Source: JAJDFU01 sp964641965 (GTDB lineage Bacteria > Bacteroidota > Bacteroidia > Chitinophagales > Saprospiraceae). From it: a stretch of 64,000 nt of DNA. Location of the stretch: contig CAZXLD010000007.1 of NCBI GenBank assembly GCA_964641965.1, positions 62,001-126,000 on the forward strand, given 5' to 3'. This document shows positions 7,614 through 17,756 of the stretch, one piece after another. The stretch's first letter is position 1, and every line of letters starts with the position of its first letter. The notes under the pieces were generated by a model that was given only the letters and a program-made list of their open reading frames with translations, searched no databases and was not told the DNA's origin. Both the position numbers and the translations under genes were made by a program.

Positions 7614-10529
7614 CTATAATACCTCTACCGGATGCACCGCTTGTCTTCCAGTGCCATCCAGAATTTGGTGCCGACAGCTGGTTCCCGAAGCCACAATCCA
7701 GTGTTCTGACTTCGCTTGGCGCACCGCTGGGAATAGAACCAACTCGCCGATCTCCATACTCAGATCAAAGTGTTCCTTTTCATAACCGAAGGACCCGGCC
7801 ATGCCGCAACACCCACTGGGTATTACCTCTACATGATAATTTGTAGGTAAACTCATCACCTGAATGGCTGCTTCAAAATCACTCAATGCTTTTTGGTGGC
7901 AATGGCCATGGAGTAACAAATGCCGATTCTCCTTAGAGAAATCTTCCGGTCCAATGCGACCCGCCTGAGCTTCCTTCCATAGAAACTCCTCTATCAGAAA
8001 AACATGATTTGCCAGGTTGGATGCTTTTTCCTGACCCGCCCCTCTCAATAGTTTCGGAAACTCGTCCCGAAATCCCAGAATTGCGGAAGGTTCTATCCCA
8101 ATCAACGGTTTACCGGCATCAATTACTCCACTAAATTGATCTACATGCTGTTGAGCCAACCTTGCCGCAGCATCCAGGAAACCCTTCGAAAGCTGCGGCC
8201 GAGCACTGAAAGCCGCTTTAGGTACACTCACCCCATAGCCTAGCCGGTTCAACAATTGGACCGTATGCATACCAATTGACACGTCATTATAACGAGTGAA
8301 TTCGTCCATATAAAGTACTACCTCGCCTCGCAGGTTTCCCTGCGGCCTCAAATGTTGGCCTCGCTTTTTCCACCAGCGGAAGAATTCCACTTTGGCAAAG
8401 CTTGGTAAGGTTCTTGTATGAGCCACCCCCAGTAGCCTTTTATTTAGACTACTAAAGGGCTCCTTCCTCAAAAAGAAGTTGCTCAAGCCGGGAAAAAGAG
8501 CCGCCAATGCATTGATTTGTGCAATGTGTGCAAATGCGCGGGTACGTATTCCCGGTCGTTTGTGTTGATAGTACTGATATTGCCACTCTGCCTTCAAAGC
8601 AGCCATATCGACATTGGAAGGGCATTCGGAAGAGCACCCCTTGCAACTTAGGCAAAGGTCGAGCACTTCTTTCAGCTCGGGCTGATCAAACCGGACCGGC
8701 TTTCCATTCGGAGTCAAATATTCACGCAATGCATTGGCACGGGCACGGGTCGTATCTTTTTCATTTCGAGTAGCGTGGTAGCTTGGGCACATAGTGCCGC
8801 CTGCTGAGGGTAACTTCCGGCAATCTCCGCTACCGTTACATTTCTCGGCTAGCTGTAATAAGCCTCCCTCGGCAGAAAAATCCAACTTGGTTTTATAAAC
8901 CGGATTCGGATGATCGACCTGATAGCGGAGGGCCTGATCCATCGGAGGGGCATCTACGATTTTTCCAGGGTTGAAAATGCCATTGGGATCCCAAACCTGT
9001 TTTATTTCCCGGAGTAGCTGGTAATTTTGTTCGCCGATCATTTTGGATATAAATGGGGCTCTTACCCTCCCATCACCATGTTCGCCGCTCAAAGAACCTT
9101 GATATGCCTTGACCAAGTCTGCAGATGCTTCGCTGATTCGGACTAACAGTTCCTGCCCTTGTTTTTTCTTCAAATTCAAAACGGGCCGAAGGTGAAGCTC
9201 TCCAGCGCCTGCGTGCGCATAATACACGGCCTGTTGTCCGAAACGCTCCATTAATCCTTCAAACTCGGCTATATAATTTGGTAAATCTTCCAACGCCACA
9301 GCGGTATCTTCAATACAGGCAACCGGCTTGGCATCGCCTGGTATATTGGAGAGGAGCCCTAGCCCTGCTTTTCGCAACTCCCAAATCCGAGCCGATTCCG
9401 GAGAAGGAATCAAAGGGAAAGCGTATCCCAGTTCACGTTGCCTGAAATCTGCTGCTAGCCCTTCTGCCAGTCGAGCAGCTTCAGTCCGATCATCTGCCGT
9501 GAATTCGACCACTAAAACAGCTTCTGGGTCCCCTTCCAGGAAGAATCGGTTTTTCTCCTGTTTCTTATTTTGTTTGGTACAATCTAGAATAATCTTATCC
9601 ATTAACTCGCAAGCAGAAGGATGGTGACTCATAGCTACCAATGTGGCTTGTAAGGCTTCATGGACCGAATTGAAATGGGCAGCGACCACTACATTTTCTT
9701 TTCCGGGAAGCGGGTCCAGGGCTAATTTGATTTCAGTAATGAATGCCAACGTCCCTTCTGACCCGCACAGCAAGGTGCAAAAGTTGAAGGGTGAGCCCTC
9801 TTGAGCAAAAGGAAAATGGTCTAGCAATAAATCTACTGCGTAACCGGTATTTCTACGATGAATGGATGATTTAGGAAAATGGGCTTTTATTTCTTGCCGC
9901 TGGATGGGATTGGAAAGCCGTTCGAATAAGTGGCGGTAAATGGTTCCTTCCAGGTCATGCTGCTCACATTTTTCCTGGAATTCAGCTGCTGTTAAGGGCT
10001 TAAACCACACCCTGGAACCGTCACTCAGAATTGCTTTAAGTTCGACTACATGATCCCGTGTCGTTCCATATTGAATTGAGGTACTCCCGCAAGAATTATT
10101 CCCGACCATTCCTCCGATCGTAGCTCGGTTGGCAGTGGAGGTATTCGGACCAAAAAAAAGATTACTGGAATACAAAGCACGGTTTAGTTCATCGCGGATC
10201 ACACCGGGTTGAACGCGAACCGTTTTTTCCTCGGGATTGATTTCCAGGATCTGGGTAAAGTACTTGGAAATATCAACTATGATCCCTTTTCCCACGCACT
10301 GCCCCGCTAGTGAAGTTCCGGAAGCCCGTGGAATAAGGGGAATTTTCTGATTGTTGGCAAACTGTGTCAGTACGACTAGATCCTCCTCATCCTGTGGATG
10401 CGCAATGGCTATTGGGATTTCTCGGTATATCGAGGCATCTGTCGCGTAAATTCGTTTGGAAAGATCATCAAAGGCCAAGCTCCCTTTTAGCAGTTCCGCT
10501 AATCGGGCAAGTTCTATTTCCGCGATCAT
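7614..10529 (-). CDS. FAD-linked oxidase / Fe-S oxidoreductase fusion (YdiJ-like 2-hydroxyacid dehydrogenase)
   Basis: 971 aa with three parts. Residues ~1-450 are a PCMH-type FAD-binding oxidase (PRASGTSLAGQ, GPNTSTANRATIGGMVGNN, GEHGDGRVRAPF). Residues ~560-650 hold two ferredoxin-like clusters, CNGSGDC...MCPSY and CLSCKGCSSECP. Residues ~870-930 carry the cysteine-rich CCG motifs HGHCHQK and SGCCGMAGS. E. coli YdiJ has this same single-chain layout and, as known from the family, oxidises D-2-hydroxyacids such as D-2-hydroxyglutarate and D-lactate. Electrons would pass from FAD to the Fe-S domains and then to the respiratory chain. The substrate cannot be fixed from sequence. It follows the DUF4294 gene on the same strand with a 33-nt gap. 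Confidence 0.9.
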   Translation of the reverse strand: MIAEIELARLAELLKGSLAFDDLSKRIYATDASIYREIPIAIAHPQDEEDLVVLTQFANNQKIPLIPRASGTSLAGQCVGKGIIVDISKYFTQILEINPEEKTVRVQPGVIRDELNRALYSSNLFFGPNTSTANRATIGGMVGNNSCGSTSIQYGTTRDHVVELKAILSDGSRVWFKPLTAAEFQEKCEQHDLEGTIYRHLFERLSNPIQRQEIKAHFPKSSIHRRNTGYAVDLLLDHFPFAQEGSPFNFCTLLCGSEGTLAFITEIKLALDPLPGKENVVVAAHFNSVHEALQATLVAMSHHPSACELMDKIILDCTKQNKKQEKNRFFLEGDPEAVLVVEFTADDRTEAARLAEGLAADFRQRELGYAFPLIPSPESARIWELRKAGLGLLSNIPGDAKPVACIEDTAVALEDLPNYIAEFEGLMERFGQQAVYYAHAGAGELHLRPVLNLKKKQGQELLVRISEASADLVKAYQGSLSGEHGDGRVRAPFISKMIGEQNYQLLREIKQVWDPNGIFNPGKIVDAPPMDQALRYQVDHPNPVYKTKLDFSAEGGLLQLAEKCNGSGDCRKLPSAGGTMCPSYHATRNEKDTTRARANALREYLTPNGKPVRFDQPELKEVLDLCLSCKGCSSECPSNVDMAALKAEWQYQYYQHKRPGIRTRAFAHIAQINALAALFPGLSNFFLRKEPFSSLNKRLLGVAHTRTLPSFAKVEFFRWWKKRGQHLRPQGNLRGEVVLYMDEFTRYNDVSIGMHTVQLLNRLGYGVSVPKAAFSARPQLSKGFLDAAARLAQQHVDQFSGVIDAGKPLIGIEPSAILGFRDEFPKLLRGAGQEKASNLANHVFLIEEFLWKEAQAGRIGPEDFSKENRHLLLHGHCHQKALSDFEAAIQVMSLPTNYHVEVIPSGCCGMAGSFGYEKEHFDLSMEIGELVLFPAVRQAKSEHWIVASGTSCRHQILDGTGRQAVHPVEVL

Positions 10530-10562
10530 TCAATGGGTGTTTGGGTAGTTCCTTTATGAGGG

Positions 10563-11279
10563 TTAGGTATCAGGATCGTTTTGTTCCTCTTTTTTTGTCT
10601 TATTCTTTTGTTGTTTCCTGATCCAGCGTCTTTTTACCTTAAAGGGTGTTCCTTCCTCAAAATGGGATTCAAATTCTGCCGGAACGTAATATTTGACCGG
10701 CAGATCGTAAAGTACGGCATCAAGTACCGGGTCTTCACCCTTAGTATACCCTTTCTCCAGATGATGCCCGAAGAAAATACCCATGGTACTCCAGTAACGA
10801 GCTGTAAATCCCCCTCTTAAATCTTTAATGACATGGTAGATCGGTGTATCCAGCTCATTTTCTACCATCTTGATTAGGATCATTCCCTGGGTTTTGGACA
10901 TTTTTTTGAGAGGATCCGTAAACTCTTCCTTCAGCTGCTTATGCAGCGTTTTTACATACTTCTTGCGATGGCGCTTAGCCATATCTGTGGTAACCACATC
11001 GATTTCACGGTAAATCTTTATCGCCTTGAGGGCATATGGATACACCTTTGCCGCATACCGCTTATACTTTAGATACCGCCTTCGGTCTTCTGGGTTTTTA
11101 AAGTATCTAGGAGCACTTACCGTAATATCGTTTAAGCTGGCCAACAGGATTGTATCCCCACATTCATTTACTTCATAGGGTAAATAGTATCCATCAATTT
11201 TGACATAGCCATCACGCTGCCCAAGTAATAAAATCGGGCATGTCAACAGGATGACCAATATGAACTGACGCAATACCAT
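10563..11279 (-). CDS. DUF4294 family secreted protein
   Basis: 238 aa. An N-terminal signal peptide (LVILLTCPILLLGQ) precedes a DUF4294-type body: VKIDGYYLPYEV, GDTILLASLNDITV, then a very basic helical part with RRYLKYKRYAAKVYPYALKA and MSKTQGMILIKMVENEL. It closes with YWSTMGIFFGHHL and a lysine-rich tail. This family is essentially restricted to Bacteroidota and its function is unknown; export to the periplasm is inferred. It probably shares a transcript with the downstream FAD/Fe-S dehydrogenase (33 nt). Confidence 0.85.
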   Translation of the reverse strand: MVLRQFILVILLTCPILLLGQRDGYVKIDGYYLPYEVNECGDTILLASLNDITVSAPRYFKNPEDRRRYLKYKRYAAKVYPYALKAIKIYREIDVVTTDMAKRHRKKYVKTLHKQLKEEFTDPLKKMSKTQGMILIKMVENELDTPIYHVIKDLRGGFTARYWSTMGIFFGHHLEKGYTKGEDPVLDAVLYDLPVKYYVPAEFESHFEEGTPFKVKRRWIRKQQKNKTKKEEQNDPDT

Positions 11280-11373
11280 AGTAAATGATGCAAGTTCTCC
11301 TTCTACAACGCAAGCAAGTCGGAAAATATCCCCGAATTATTGAGATTTTTTGCCCTTTACACTAAAATTTGGG

Positions 11374-12600
11374 TCAAGAGTCTGACAGAACAGCCGTACG
11401 GGCAACACGCATTGGGATGCCAATGCATTTTTTCTCCATGTATTCCATCATCTTACCAATCAATTCCTTTGTTGGGCTATCCAACTGATCCATTTCCTTT
11501 CTGAAAACTTCATCCATAGCCTTCAATCGAATCGACTTGATTTGCTGAGGCACTTCACGCATGGCAAGTTCCAATCGCCTTTGCTGGAGGTGTTGTGGAA
11601 AATTATTGAGAATGAGTTTGAGCTGTTCCCGAGCAATTTTTACTTCTTTTTCCCGGAAGGCTAAATTTTCTTTGGCTAGTTGTCGGAGTCCCTCAATCTC
11701 TGTGTAATGCACCGGAAATTGGGAAAATACATCTGGAGAAACATTGTGCGGAATACTCAGATCGATTACAATTTTGGCTTCAGCCTCGCCAGCAAGAAGA
11801 CTTTTATAGGTTAATGGGTCAATTACCGACTTTTTGGACCCGGTACACACAATCAGACAATCAAAGCCCCCTTGATAAGAATGCATTTCTTCCAGAGCAA
11901 ATGCTTGTCCACCAACATAACGGGCCAATTGTTGGGCACTTGAAACCGTTCGGTTGAATACCGTGACATTGGTAAAATCATGTTTAACCAAGAATTTGGC
12001 TACCAGGCTGTTGGTCTGTCCAGCCCCCACCAATAAAATACGAGCGTCTTTTTCAGGGTTACGACGAAGTAATTGTTGCATGGCTAGTGAGACAACAGAA
12101 ACCGGTTTCTCCCCAATTCGAGTAGTCGAATAAATCTCTTTGGCTGCTAATTGAGCCTGCTGGAATGCAAGTTGAATCCAGTTTCCGATAAGGCCCCAAT
12201 CTCGACTGGCCTCAAATGCTTCACGTAATTGTCGCAATATTTGTCGTTCGCCCACCACCAACGAATCCATTGAAGAGGCTACTTCAAATAAATGTGATAT
12301 AGCTTCTTGCCCTTCCAGCAGCAGAGCCGCTTCCATAAATTGTTCTGGATCAATCTCCCTCAGTTCAGGATTGATAAAGGCAAGAAACTGCTGTGCAAAT
12401 TCAAGGTCTAAAGGCTGGTCGTTTAAAAAGAAATACAAGACTCGGTTGCAGGTTGCCATGTAAAGCAGTTCCTCCAATTGAAACTTATCCTTTATCCTGT
12501 GCAACGTTACTGCATTCTCTTCTTTAACAGAAAAATCAACCAACCTTTTGAGGTTGACTTTTTTGTGGGTGACCGTTAAAATTTTAAATCGTTCTAGCAT
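11374..12600 (-). CDS. hemA: Glutamyl-tRNA reductase
   Basis: 408 aa, the usual length. It reduces glutamyl-tRNA(Glu) with NADPH to glutamate-1-semialdehyde, the first step of the C5 tetrapyrrole pathway. The catalytic Cys is C51 in the motif ATCNR. The family signature SMDSLVVGERQILRQLREAF follows, then the NADPH site GAGQTNSLVA near residue 190 and the C-terminal dimerisation helix. No hemL, hemC or hemB is in the window. The start ATG at 12600 lies 107 nt downstream of the permease gene on the same strand, so co-transcription is possible. Confidence 0.97.
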   Translation of the reverse strand: MLERFKILTVTHKKVNLKRLVDFSVKEENAVTLHRIKDKFQLEELLYMATCNRVLYFFLNDQPLDLEFAQQFLAFINPELREIDPEQFMEAALLLEGQEAISHLFEVASSMDSLVVGERQILRQLREAFEASRDWGLIGNWIQLAFQQAQLAAKEIYSTTRIGEKPVSVVSLAMQQLLRRNPEKDARILLVGAGQTNSLVAKFLVKHDFTNVTVFNRTVSSAQQLARYVGGQAFALEEMHSYQGGFDCLIVCTGSKKSVIDPLTYKSLLAGEAEAKIVIDLSIPHNVSPDVFSQFPVHYTEIEGLRQLAKENLAFREKEVKIAREQLKLILNNFPQHLQQRRLELAMREVPQQIKSIRLKAMDEVFRKEMDQLDSPTKELIGKMMEYMEKKCIGIPMRVARTAVLSDS

Positions 12601-12707
12601 AAATTTTCCTGAATGCAGTAAAAATATATACAGGGGATTGAACGCATGTCATCAATCTGTAAATGCGGGTTCAACAAAATCTGAAAGATCTGAAAATGAC
12701 CAGCTAG

Positions 12708-15068
12708 TTACTTGATCCGCTTTTGCCTTGAAGCATTAATAAATAGGGTATTTCCAAGCTTTTGATAACCCTCAAACACAGCTCGTCCAGAATGTCTGAC
12801 TGCTTCGTCTCGGAGTCCTAAAATAGTTAAGTCAGCATCACCTGACTTTTGCCCGATGATTGTCCGAAGATCTACGTCGTGCTTTAAGGGTAATACTTCA
12901 ATATTATTGGATGAAATAGGCAGCTGTCCATCTTCTACCAACTTGAACAATCTGTCTTTTTCAACCTGTAAGATATCTTCCGGGAAAATGGCAAAAATCT
13001 TTATATGACCTTTATTCCATTCCCGATGGCCAAGAATAATGTACGCCATCAAGATCATCAGATTTGCATTCTCAATATCGCTGGGGGTTAACCATACATG
13101 AATGCTATCCTTCAAACCAAAACCACGTTCACAAGTCCCCAGTATAGCTACATCAAAATCGACAGAACGTATTAATTTAAAATTATCGACGATATCCTCC
13201 AGGTTCGTTGGGTCTTGCTTGGAGAAGTCCAGGAGTAACAAATTGTTGTCCGATCCTGAGATACCTGGCAGCTGTATCACCTGGGCAATAGCCGAAGTAT
13301 ACGAAGGACTAATTAAGGTATCGATATATACATTACTCTTACTAGCCTCTGCCATCTTAATCAACCGGTCCTTGGCCATCTTTGATTCTTTATGTGTACT
13401 CCTGGACAGATACCCATTGATCTTGTGAATGTAGGTGCCAAAACCGTAACGCTGGCTAATCCATCGAAGAAGATCAAACGCAGATAAGCGATTGAACGAA
13501 TGCTCCGATATGCATACAGTGGATGGCCTCCAACTTACGATTTGTTCTTTTTCAGCCTTTTGCAAAAATACTTGGAGTTGTCTGCTAAACTGGAACATCA
13601 CTCCCTGGAAGATTGCCGCCAGGTTCTTCTTTTCCGGGTTGTAATTGGCTACTATGGCATAAAACAGGACCATCAATAAAAGAGACAAAATCGCATAGCC
13701 CGGATTCATGAAAAACATCAATACAAAGCAGGCAATCGCGCCAAAAAGAGAAATATACCACCGCGATCGAAAACTGGGCCGGTAGGAGGGATCTGCCGCA
13801 AAATGATTGAGGAACGATATCAAGCATAGGGTCCCATACGTCACCATGAAAAACATCGAAATCAACTCCGCTACAAAATCCAGCTCCCCAAGCATGATAA
13901 AGAATATCCCGATCAGGATGGTAAGCACAGTGGCGTTATAGGGTTCTTTATTTTGTCCTCTCCCTTTGGACAGCCAGTAGTTGATTCTTCGAAAGGGAAG
14001 AACTCGGTCTTTTGCAATAGCTTGTAAAGTCCGAGGTGCTACCAACAAAGAGCCTAAAGCTGAGGAAATGGTTGCGGCTGCTAAACCAATGGGAATAATC
14101 AACCAACCTTGCCAGGCAATTCCCGCCATCACCAGATTCTCCGTATCTACCAAATCTACCGGACTAGCAGATCGAGATAGTTTTATGGCAATGAATATGT
14201 AAACTACCATACCAGAGAGCGTAGCCGACAATGTACCCAACGGGATAGACCGACTTGGATTCCTTAAGTCCCCGGATAGCCCCACTCCTGCTGTCATACC
14301 TGTGAAAGCAGGAAAAATAATGGCGAACACCGTGAAAAAACCAATGGGCAAAATGGGGTCGCTATTCGAGCCTGTATTCGCTTGGGCAGATGATTCATCA
14401 CTTGGATTTGAATCATTAGCAAGGTCTGTTGTTTGCCCTAAATCAATGGTCACATCCGGCTGAAAATTGGCTATGGTTTCAAGAGGGTCAATCGTGTGCG
14501 TTTTGCTATATTCTGTTTCCCCAATGAAAAAGGCCACCATAGAAAAGAAAAGGGTGATAACCACTACATATAAGGTTTTCACCCCCAAGTCAGCTCCTTT
14601 TAATAATACAATGGAGGTCAAAATGAAAAGAGCAGGAACACTTACCGTCTGTTTCATTCCGACTGCATACACCATCCAGGGAGGCAATTCGTAGCGCTCA
14701 ATAAGCCAGGCAAAAAGTCCAGTAAATGCCTCCGCAAAGGCCATAATGTAAAAAGCCACACTGATTGCTTGGGAAAAAAATAAAGTAATCCCAATTGCTG
14801 TTCCGATGACTAATCCGAACGACCTAGATATAATGTAGTATTCGCCTCCCCCTTCAACTTTCTGGTTGGTAGCGATCTCGGCAATGGCCATGGCTGTTGG
14901 AATGGTCACGATGTGACCGATCAGGATGATGGCGATTGTGCTCAGCAATCCTACCTGCCCAACGGCCCATCCGAAGCGGAGAAACATGATTGCGCCCAGG
15001 ATGGTTGAAATTGCCGTAAAAAACACCGGGGCGGTACCAAACTTTCTAGTTTTTGTTGTGGAGGCCAT
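12708..15068 (-). CDS. APC-superfamily permease related to cation-chloride cotransporters
   Basis: 786 aa. The first ~500 residues contain about 12 hydrophobic segments. The first reads ILGAIMFLRFGWAVGQVGLL, close to the start of the Na-K-Cl cotransporter fold, and is followed by the APC/CCC-type loop MAIAEIATNQKVEGGGEYYI. GMTAGVGLSGDLRNPSRSIP in the middle is the matching CCC-like signature. The last ~270 residues are a soluble domain with alternating strands and helices, as in the C-terminal domain of eukaryotic NKCC/KCC proteins. Transport of chloride with Na+/K+, or of amino acids, is inferred; the ions cannot be assigned. It is upstream of hemA on the same strand. Confidence 0.85.
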   Translation of the reverse strand: MASTTKTRKFGTAPVFFTAISTILGAIMFLRFGWAVGQVGLLSTIAIILIGHIVTIPTAMAIAEIATNQKVEGGGEYYIISRSFGLVIGTAIGITLFFSQAISVAFYIMAFAEAFTGLFAWLIERYELPPWMVYAVGMKQTVSVPALFILTSIVLLKGADLGVKTLYVVVITLFFSMVAFFIGETEYSKTHTIDPLETIANFQPDVTIDLGQTTDLANDSNPSDESSAQANTGSNSDPILPIGFFTVFAIIFPAFTGMTAGVGLSGDLRNPSRSIPLGTLSATLSGMVVYIFIAIKLSRSASPVDLVDTENLVMAGIAWQGWLIIPIGLAAATISSALGSLLVAPRTLQAIAKDRVLPFRRINYWLSKGRGQNKEPYNATVLTILIGIFFIMLGELDFVAELISMFFMVTYGTLCLISFLNHFAADPSYRPSFRSRWYISLFGAIACFVLMFFMNPGYAILSLLLMVLFYAIVANYNPEKKNLAAIFQGVMFQFSRQLQVFLQKAEKEQIVSWRPSTVCISEHSFNRLSAFDLLRWISQRYGFGTYIHKINGYLSRSTHKESKMAKDRLIKMAEASKSNVYIDTLISPSYTSAIAQVIQLPGISGSDNNLLLLDFSKQDPTNLEDIVDNFKLIRSVDFDVAILGTCERGFGLKDSIHVWLTPSDIENANLMILMAYIILGHREWNKGHIKIFAIFPEDILQVEKDRLFKLVEDGQLPISSNNIEVLPLKHDVDLRTIIGQKSGDADLTILGLRDEAVRHSGRAVFEGYQKLGNTLFINASRQKRIK

Positions 15069-15214
15069 GTATTGTGAAATGCCTTATCCGACAAGTTAGA
15101 AAATGCAATTAGCAAAACAACTGAATTTCTTTGAAAAGGAAAGGCAGGCTTTTCAAAGAGCCACAGCACATCTGACTGGCCCTAAAATGAATACGCTCCT
15201 ATCTAAAGTTTGTC

Positions 15215-15223
15215 TATTTTTGC
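15215..15223 (+). promoter_or_regulatory. Candidate -7 element for aspS
   Basis: TATTTTTGC fits the Bacteroidota -7 consensus TAnnTTTG and lies 24 nt before the aspS start. A clear TTG at -33 is missing. Confidence 0.45.
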
Positions 15224-15247
15224 CCACTCCACAGAAATCCATTTTTT

Positions 15248-17023
15248 ATGTATCGATCCCATACTTGCGGCGCACTTCGCCTTTCAGACGTTGGACAACA
15301 AGTACAACTATCCGGTTGGGTCCAGATTAGTAGAGATCTTGGTGGTATGACGTTTGTGGATCTTCGGGATCGGTATGGAATTACCCAGTTGGTATTCAAC
15401 ATGGATACAGACCCTGAATTATGCCAGGCGGCCCGCAAACTGGGTAGAGAATGGGTAATAAGGATCAAAGGTGAAGTTCGGGAAAGGAGCAATAAAAACC
15501 CCAATCGTCCAACGGGAGCAATTGAAATTGAAGCGTCTGAACTGGAGGTACTCAATGAGTCTAAAGTGCCCCCATTTACCATTGAGGAGGAAACGGATGG
15601 CGGGGATGATCTTCGAATGCGCTACCGGTATCTTGATATCCGGCGGAGTCCACTCCAACGCAATCTGATTTTCAGAAGTCAATTAGCCCTTGAAACCCGA
15701 AAATACCTTAGCCAGGCTGGCTTTGTGGAAATTGAAACCCCTTTTTTGATCAAAAGCACTCCTGAAGGGGCACGCGACTTTATCGTTCCCAGCCGGATGA
15801 ATCCAGGGCAATTTTACGCCTTACCTCAATCGCCACAAACCTTCAAACAAATTTTAATGATTGGAGGGCTGGATCGTTATTTTCAACTGGTCAAGTGCTT
15901 TAGGGATGAAGATTTGCGAGCGGATAGGCAGCCTGAATTTACACAGATTGACTGTGAAATGGCTTTCGTAGATCGGGAGGAGGTATTAAACACATTTGAA
16001 GGAATGGTTCGCCATTTATTCTCTGTTCTTTTAGGAGCAGCCTTGCCTCCATTTCCACGCATGTCCTACCAGGAAGCCATAAAGAATTACGGGTCGGATA
16101 AACCAGATATCCGATTTGGGATGACTTTTACCGAATTGAATACACTGGCTCAAGGGAAAGGATTTGTCGTTTTTGATAAAGCAGAGCTCGTAGTTGGCAT
16201 TTGTGTGCCTCAGAAAGCTGAAATGACTCGTAAACAACTGGATCAGCTGACGGATTGGGTTAAACGACCCCAAATTGGAGCCAGAGGCTTAGTGTATGTA
16301 AAATACAACTCGGATGGCACCTTCAAATCGTCTGTAGACAAATTTTTCAAGCCAGAAGAGCTACAAAGCTGGGCCGATGAAATGGGAGCTAACCCCAGTG
16401 ATCTGTTGCTAATCCTGGCAGGTAATAAAGATGCCACCCGAAAGCAACTCAGTGAACTCAGGCTTGAGATGGGCCGCCAATTAAACCTCCTGGATCCAAA
16501 AGAATTCAAGCCGTTGTGGGTTTTAGACTTTCCGCTATTGGAGTGGGATGAGGAAGCGAACCGTTTTCATGCCATGCACCACCCATTTACCTCCCCCAAG
16601 CACCAGGATATTCCCAAGATGCAATCATCTGACCGGGAGATACTCAAAGGACTACGGGCAGATGCCTACGACCTAGTCATAAATGGAGCCGAAATAGGTG
16701 GAGGCTCGATCCGAATACACGACCGGGAACTTCAATCTAAAAACTTTGAATTACTTGGCTTCACACCAGAAGAAGCAGAAGCTCAATTCGGTTTTTTACT
16801 GGGAGCCTTTGAGTACGGAGCCCCGCCGCACGGAGGGATTGCTTTTGGTTTCGACAGATTATGCGCTGTTATGTCTGGCCAAAGTTCGATCCGCGACTTT
16901 ATAGCCTTTCCAAAAAATAATCAAGGGAGGGATATGATGATCGACGCTCCTTCTGAAGTGGATTCCTTACAATTAGATGAATTGGCCCTGGCCATCAAAG
17001 CTTCAATTCCAGAGTCCAACTAG
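15248..17023 (+). CDS. aspS: Aspartate--tRNA ligase (bacterial type)
   Basis: 591 aa, typical of bacterial AspRS. The N-terminal OB-fold anticodon-binding domain covers about residues 1-105 (LSGWVQISRDLGGMTFVDLR). The class II catalytic core includes motif 2 (FRDEDLRADRQPEFTQID) and motif 3 (YGAPPHGGIAFGFDRL). Between them is the bacteria-specific GAD insert (around FKSSVDKFF). It attaches aspartate to tRNA(Asp). Discrimination against tRNA(Asn) cannot be judged; no gatCAB is in the window. The start ATG 15248 lies just after a -7 element. Confidence 0.98.
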   Translation: MYRSHTCGALRLSDVGQQVQLSGWVQISRDLGGMTFVDLRDRYGITQLVFNMDTDPELCQAARKLGREWVIRIKGEVRERSNKNPNRPTGAIEIEASELEVLNESKVPPFTIEEETDGGDDLRMRYRYLDIRRSPLQRNLIFRSQLALETRKYLSQAGFVEIETPFLIKSTPEGARDFIVPSRMNPGQFYALPQSPQTFKQILMIGGLDRYFQLVKCFRDEDLRADRQPEFTQIDCEMAFVDREEVLNTFEGMVRHLFSVLLGAALPPFPRMSYQEAIKNYGSDKPDIRFGMTFTELNTLAQGKGFVVFDKAELVVGICVPQKAEMTRKQLDQLTDWVKRPQIGARGLVYVKYNSDGTFKSSVDKFFKPEELQSWADEMGANPSDLLLILAGNKDATRKQLSELRLEMGRQLNLLDPKEFKPLWVLDFPLLEWDEEANRFHAMHHPFTSPKHQDIPKMQSSDREILKGLRADAYDLVINGAEIGGGSIRIHDRELQSKNFELLGFTPEEAEAQFGFLLGAFEYGAPPHGGIAFGFDRLCAVMSGQSSIRDFIAFPKNNQGRDMMIDAPSEVDSLQLDELALAIKASIPESN

Positions 17024-17118
17024 ATCGATCAAATGCGGGTTTTACCTACTTAACCCGACTTTCTGCATCTCTTTTTGAATAATTTTTAAGTATTCCTTTA
17101 TTAGTTTTTAGAATTGGT

Positions 17119-17126
17119 TATATTTG
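17119..17126 (+). promoter_or_regulatory. Candidate -7 element upstream of the first AraC-type gene
   Basis: TATATTTG fits TAnnTTTG. It would give a leader of roughly 190 nt before the ATG at 17322. No -33 TTG is seen at the right distance. The gap 17024-17321 also holds an imperfect inverted repeat just after aspS (CGGGTT...AACCCG) without a T-tract. Confidence 0.35.
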
Positions 17127-17321
17127 TAACCTATCCACTACCAAACAAGGGTATTTCACCCTACTTCCACAAATTTCTGAGAGGCCATTTTAGTTGAGGG
17201 CAGTTTAAATCCCTCACAATCCACTTTTCGTAGGCTATCCATACTTCATTTCTTCGCTTTTTCATTTATGTCCACCATTAGGACAGGTATATATTTTATT
17301 AAGCCAAAAAAAGGATTGACT

Positions 17322-17756
17322 ATGGCCAAGCCCATGAACACTGAAAAAAAGTTTCCTGAAATTTCTCCCTGGAGAGAAAGAGTTGAGAATTATCTCGAAA
17401 ACCATTACCACGACACTTCTCTGAGTATCGGAAAAATGGCTTACGCATCTTTTGTGAGTGAACGGCAACTATACCGTCTCATTAAAGAAGAAATGGGCCA
17501 AACCCCAGGAGAATATGTACGTGCGTACAGACTGGAACAAGCTAAAAACCTGCTCGATGCAGGTAAAGTATCTAGCGTAAGCGAACTCGCGATTCGGGTT
17601 GGTTATATGCGTACTGAATTTTTCTCCAAGATCTTTGAAAAGGAATATGGATACCGCCCGGTAAGTCGAATTAAAGGAAATTACCGCCGCAAGAATAATC
17701 CAGTAAATAACAACGTAAATATGCCTCAGCGTGCTACCGTTAGCACCATGGGCTGA
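17322..17756 (+). CDS. AraC-type HTH regulator, first of three
   Basis: 144 aa from ATG 17322, chosen because AAGGA lies 8-9 nt upstream; an upstream in-frame ATG at 17268 would add 18 residues. Nearly the whole protein is the double helix-turn-helix of the AraC/XylS family. The first HTH is around LSIGKMAYASFVSERQLYRL and the second around VSELAIRVGYMRTEFFSKIF, ending with the usual EKEYGYRPV. There is no ligand-binding or receiver domain, so any signal must come from a partner or from expression level. A basic, Asn-rich tail follows. Two similar small genes lie directly downstream. Confidence 0.85.
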   Translation: MAKPMNTEKKFPEISPWRERVENYLENHYHDTSLSIGKMAYASFVSERQLYRLIKEEMGQTPGEYVRAYRLEQAKNLLDAGKVSSVSELAIRVGYMRTEFFSKIFEKEYGYRPVSRIKGNYRRKNNPVNNNVNMPQRATVSTMG

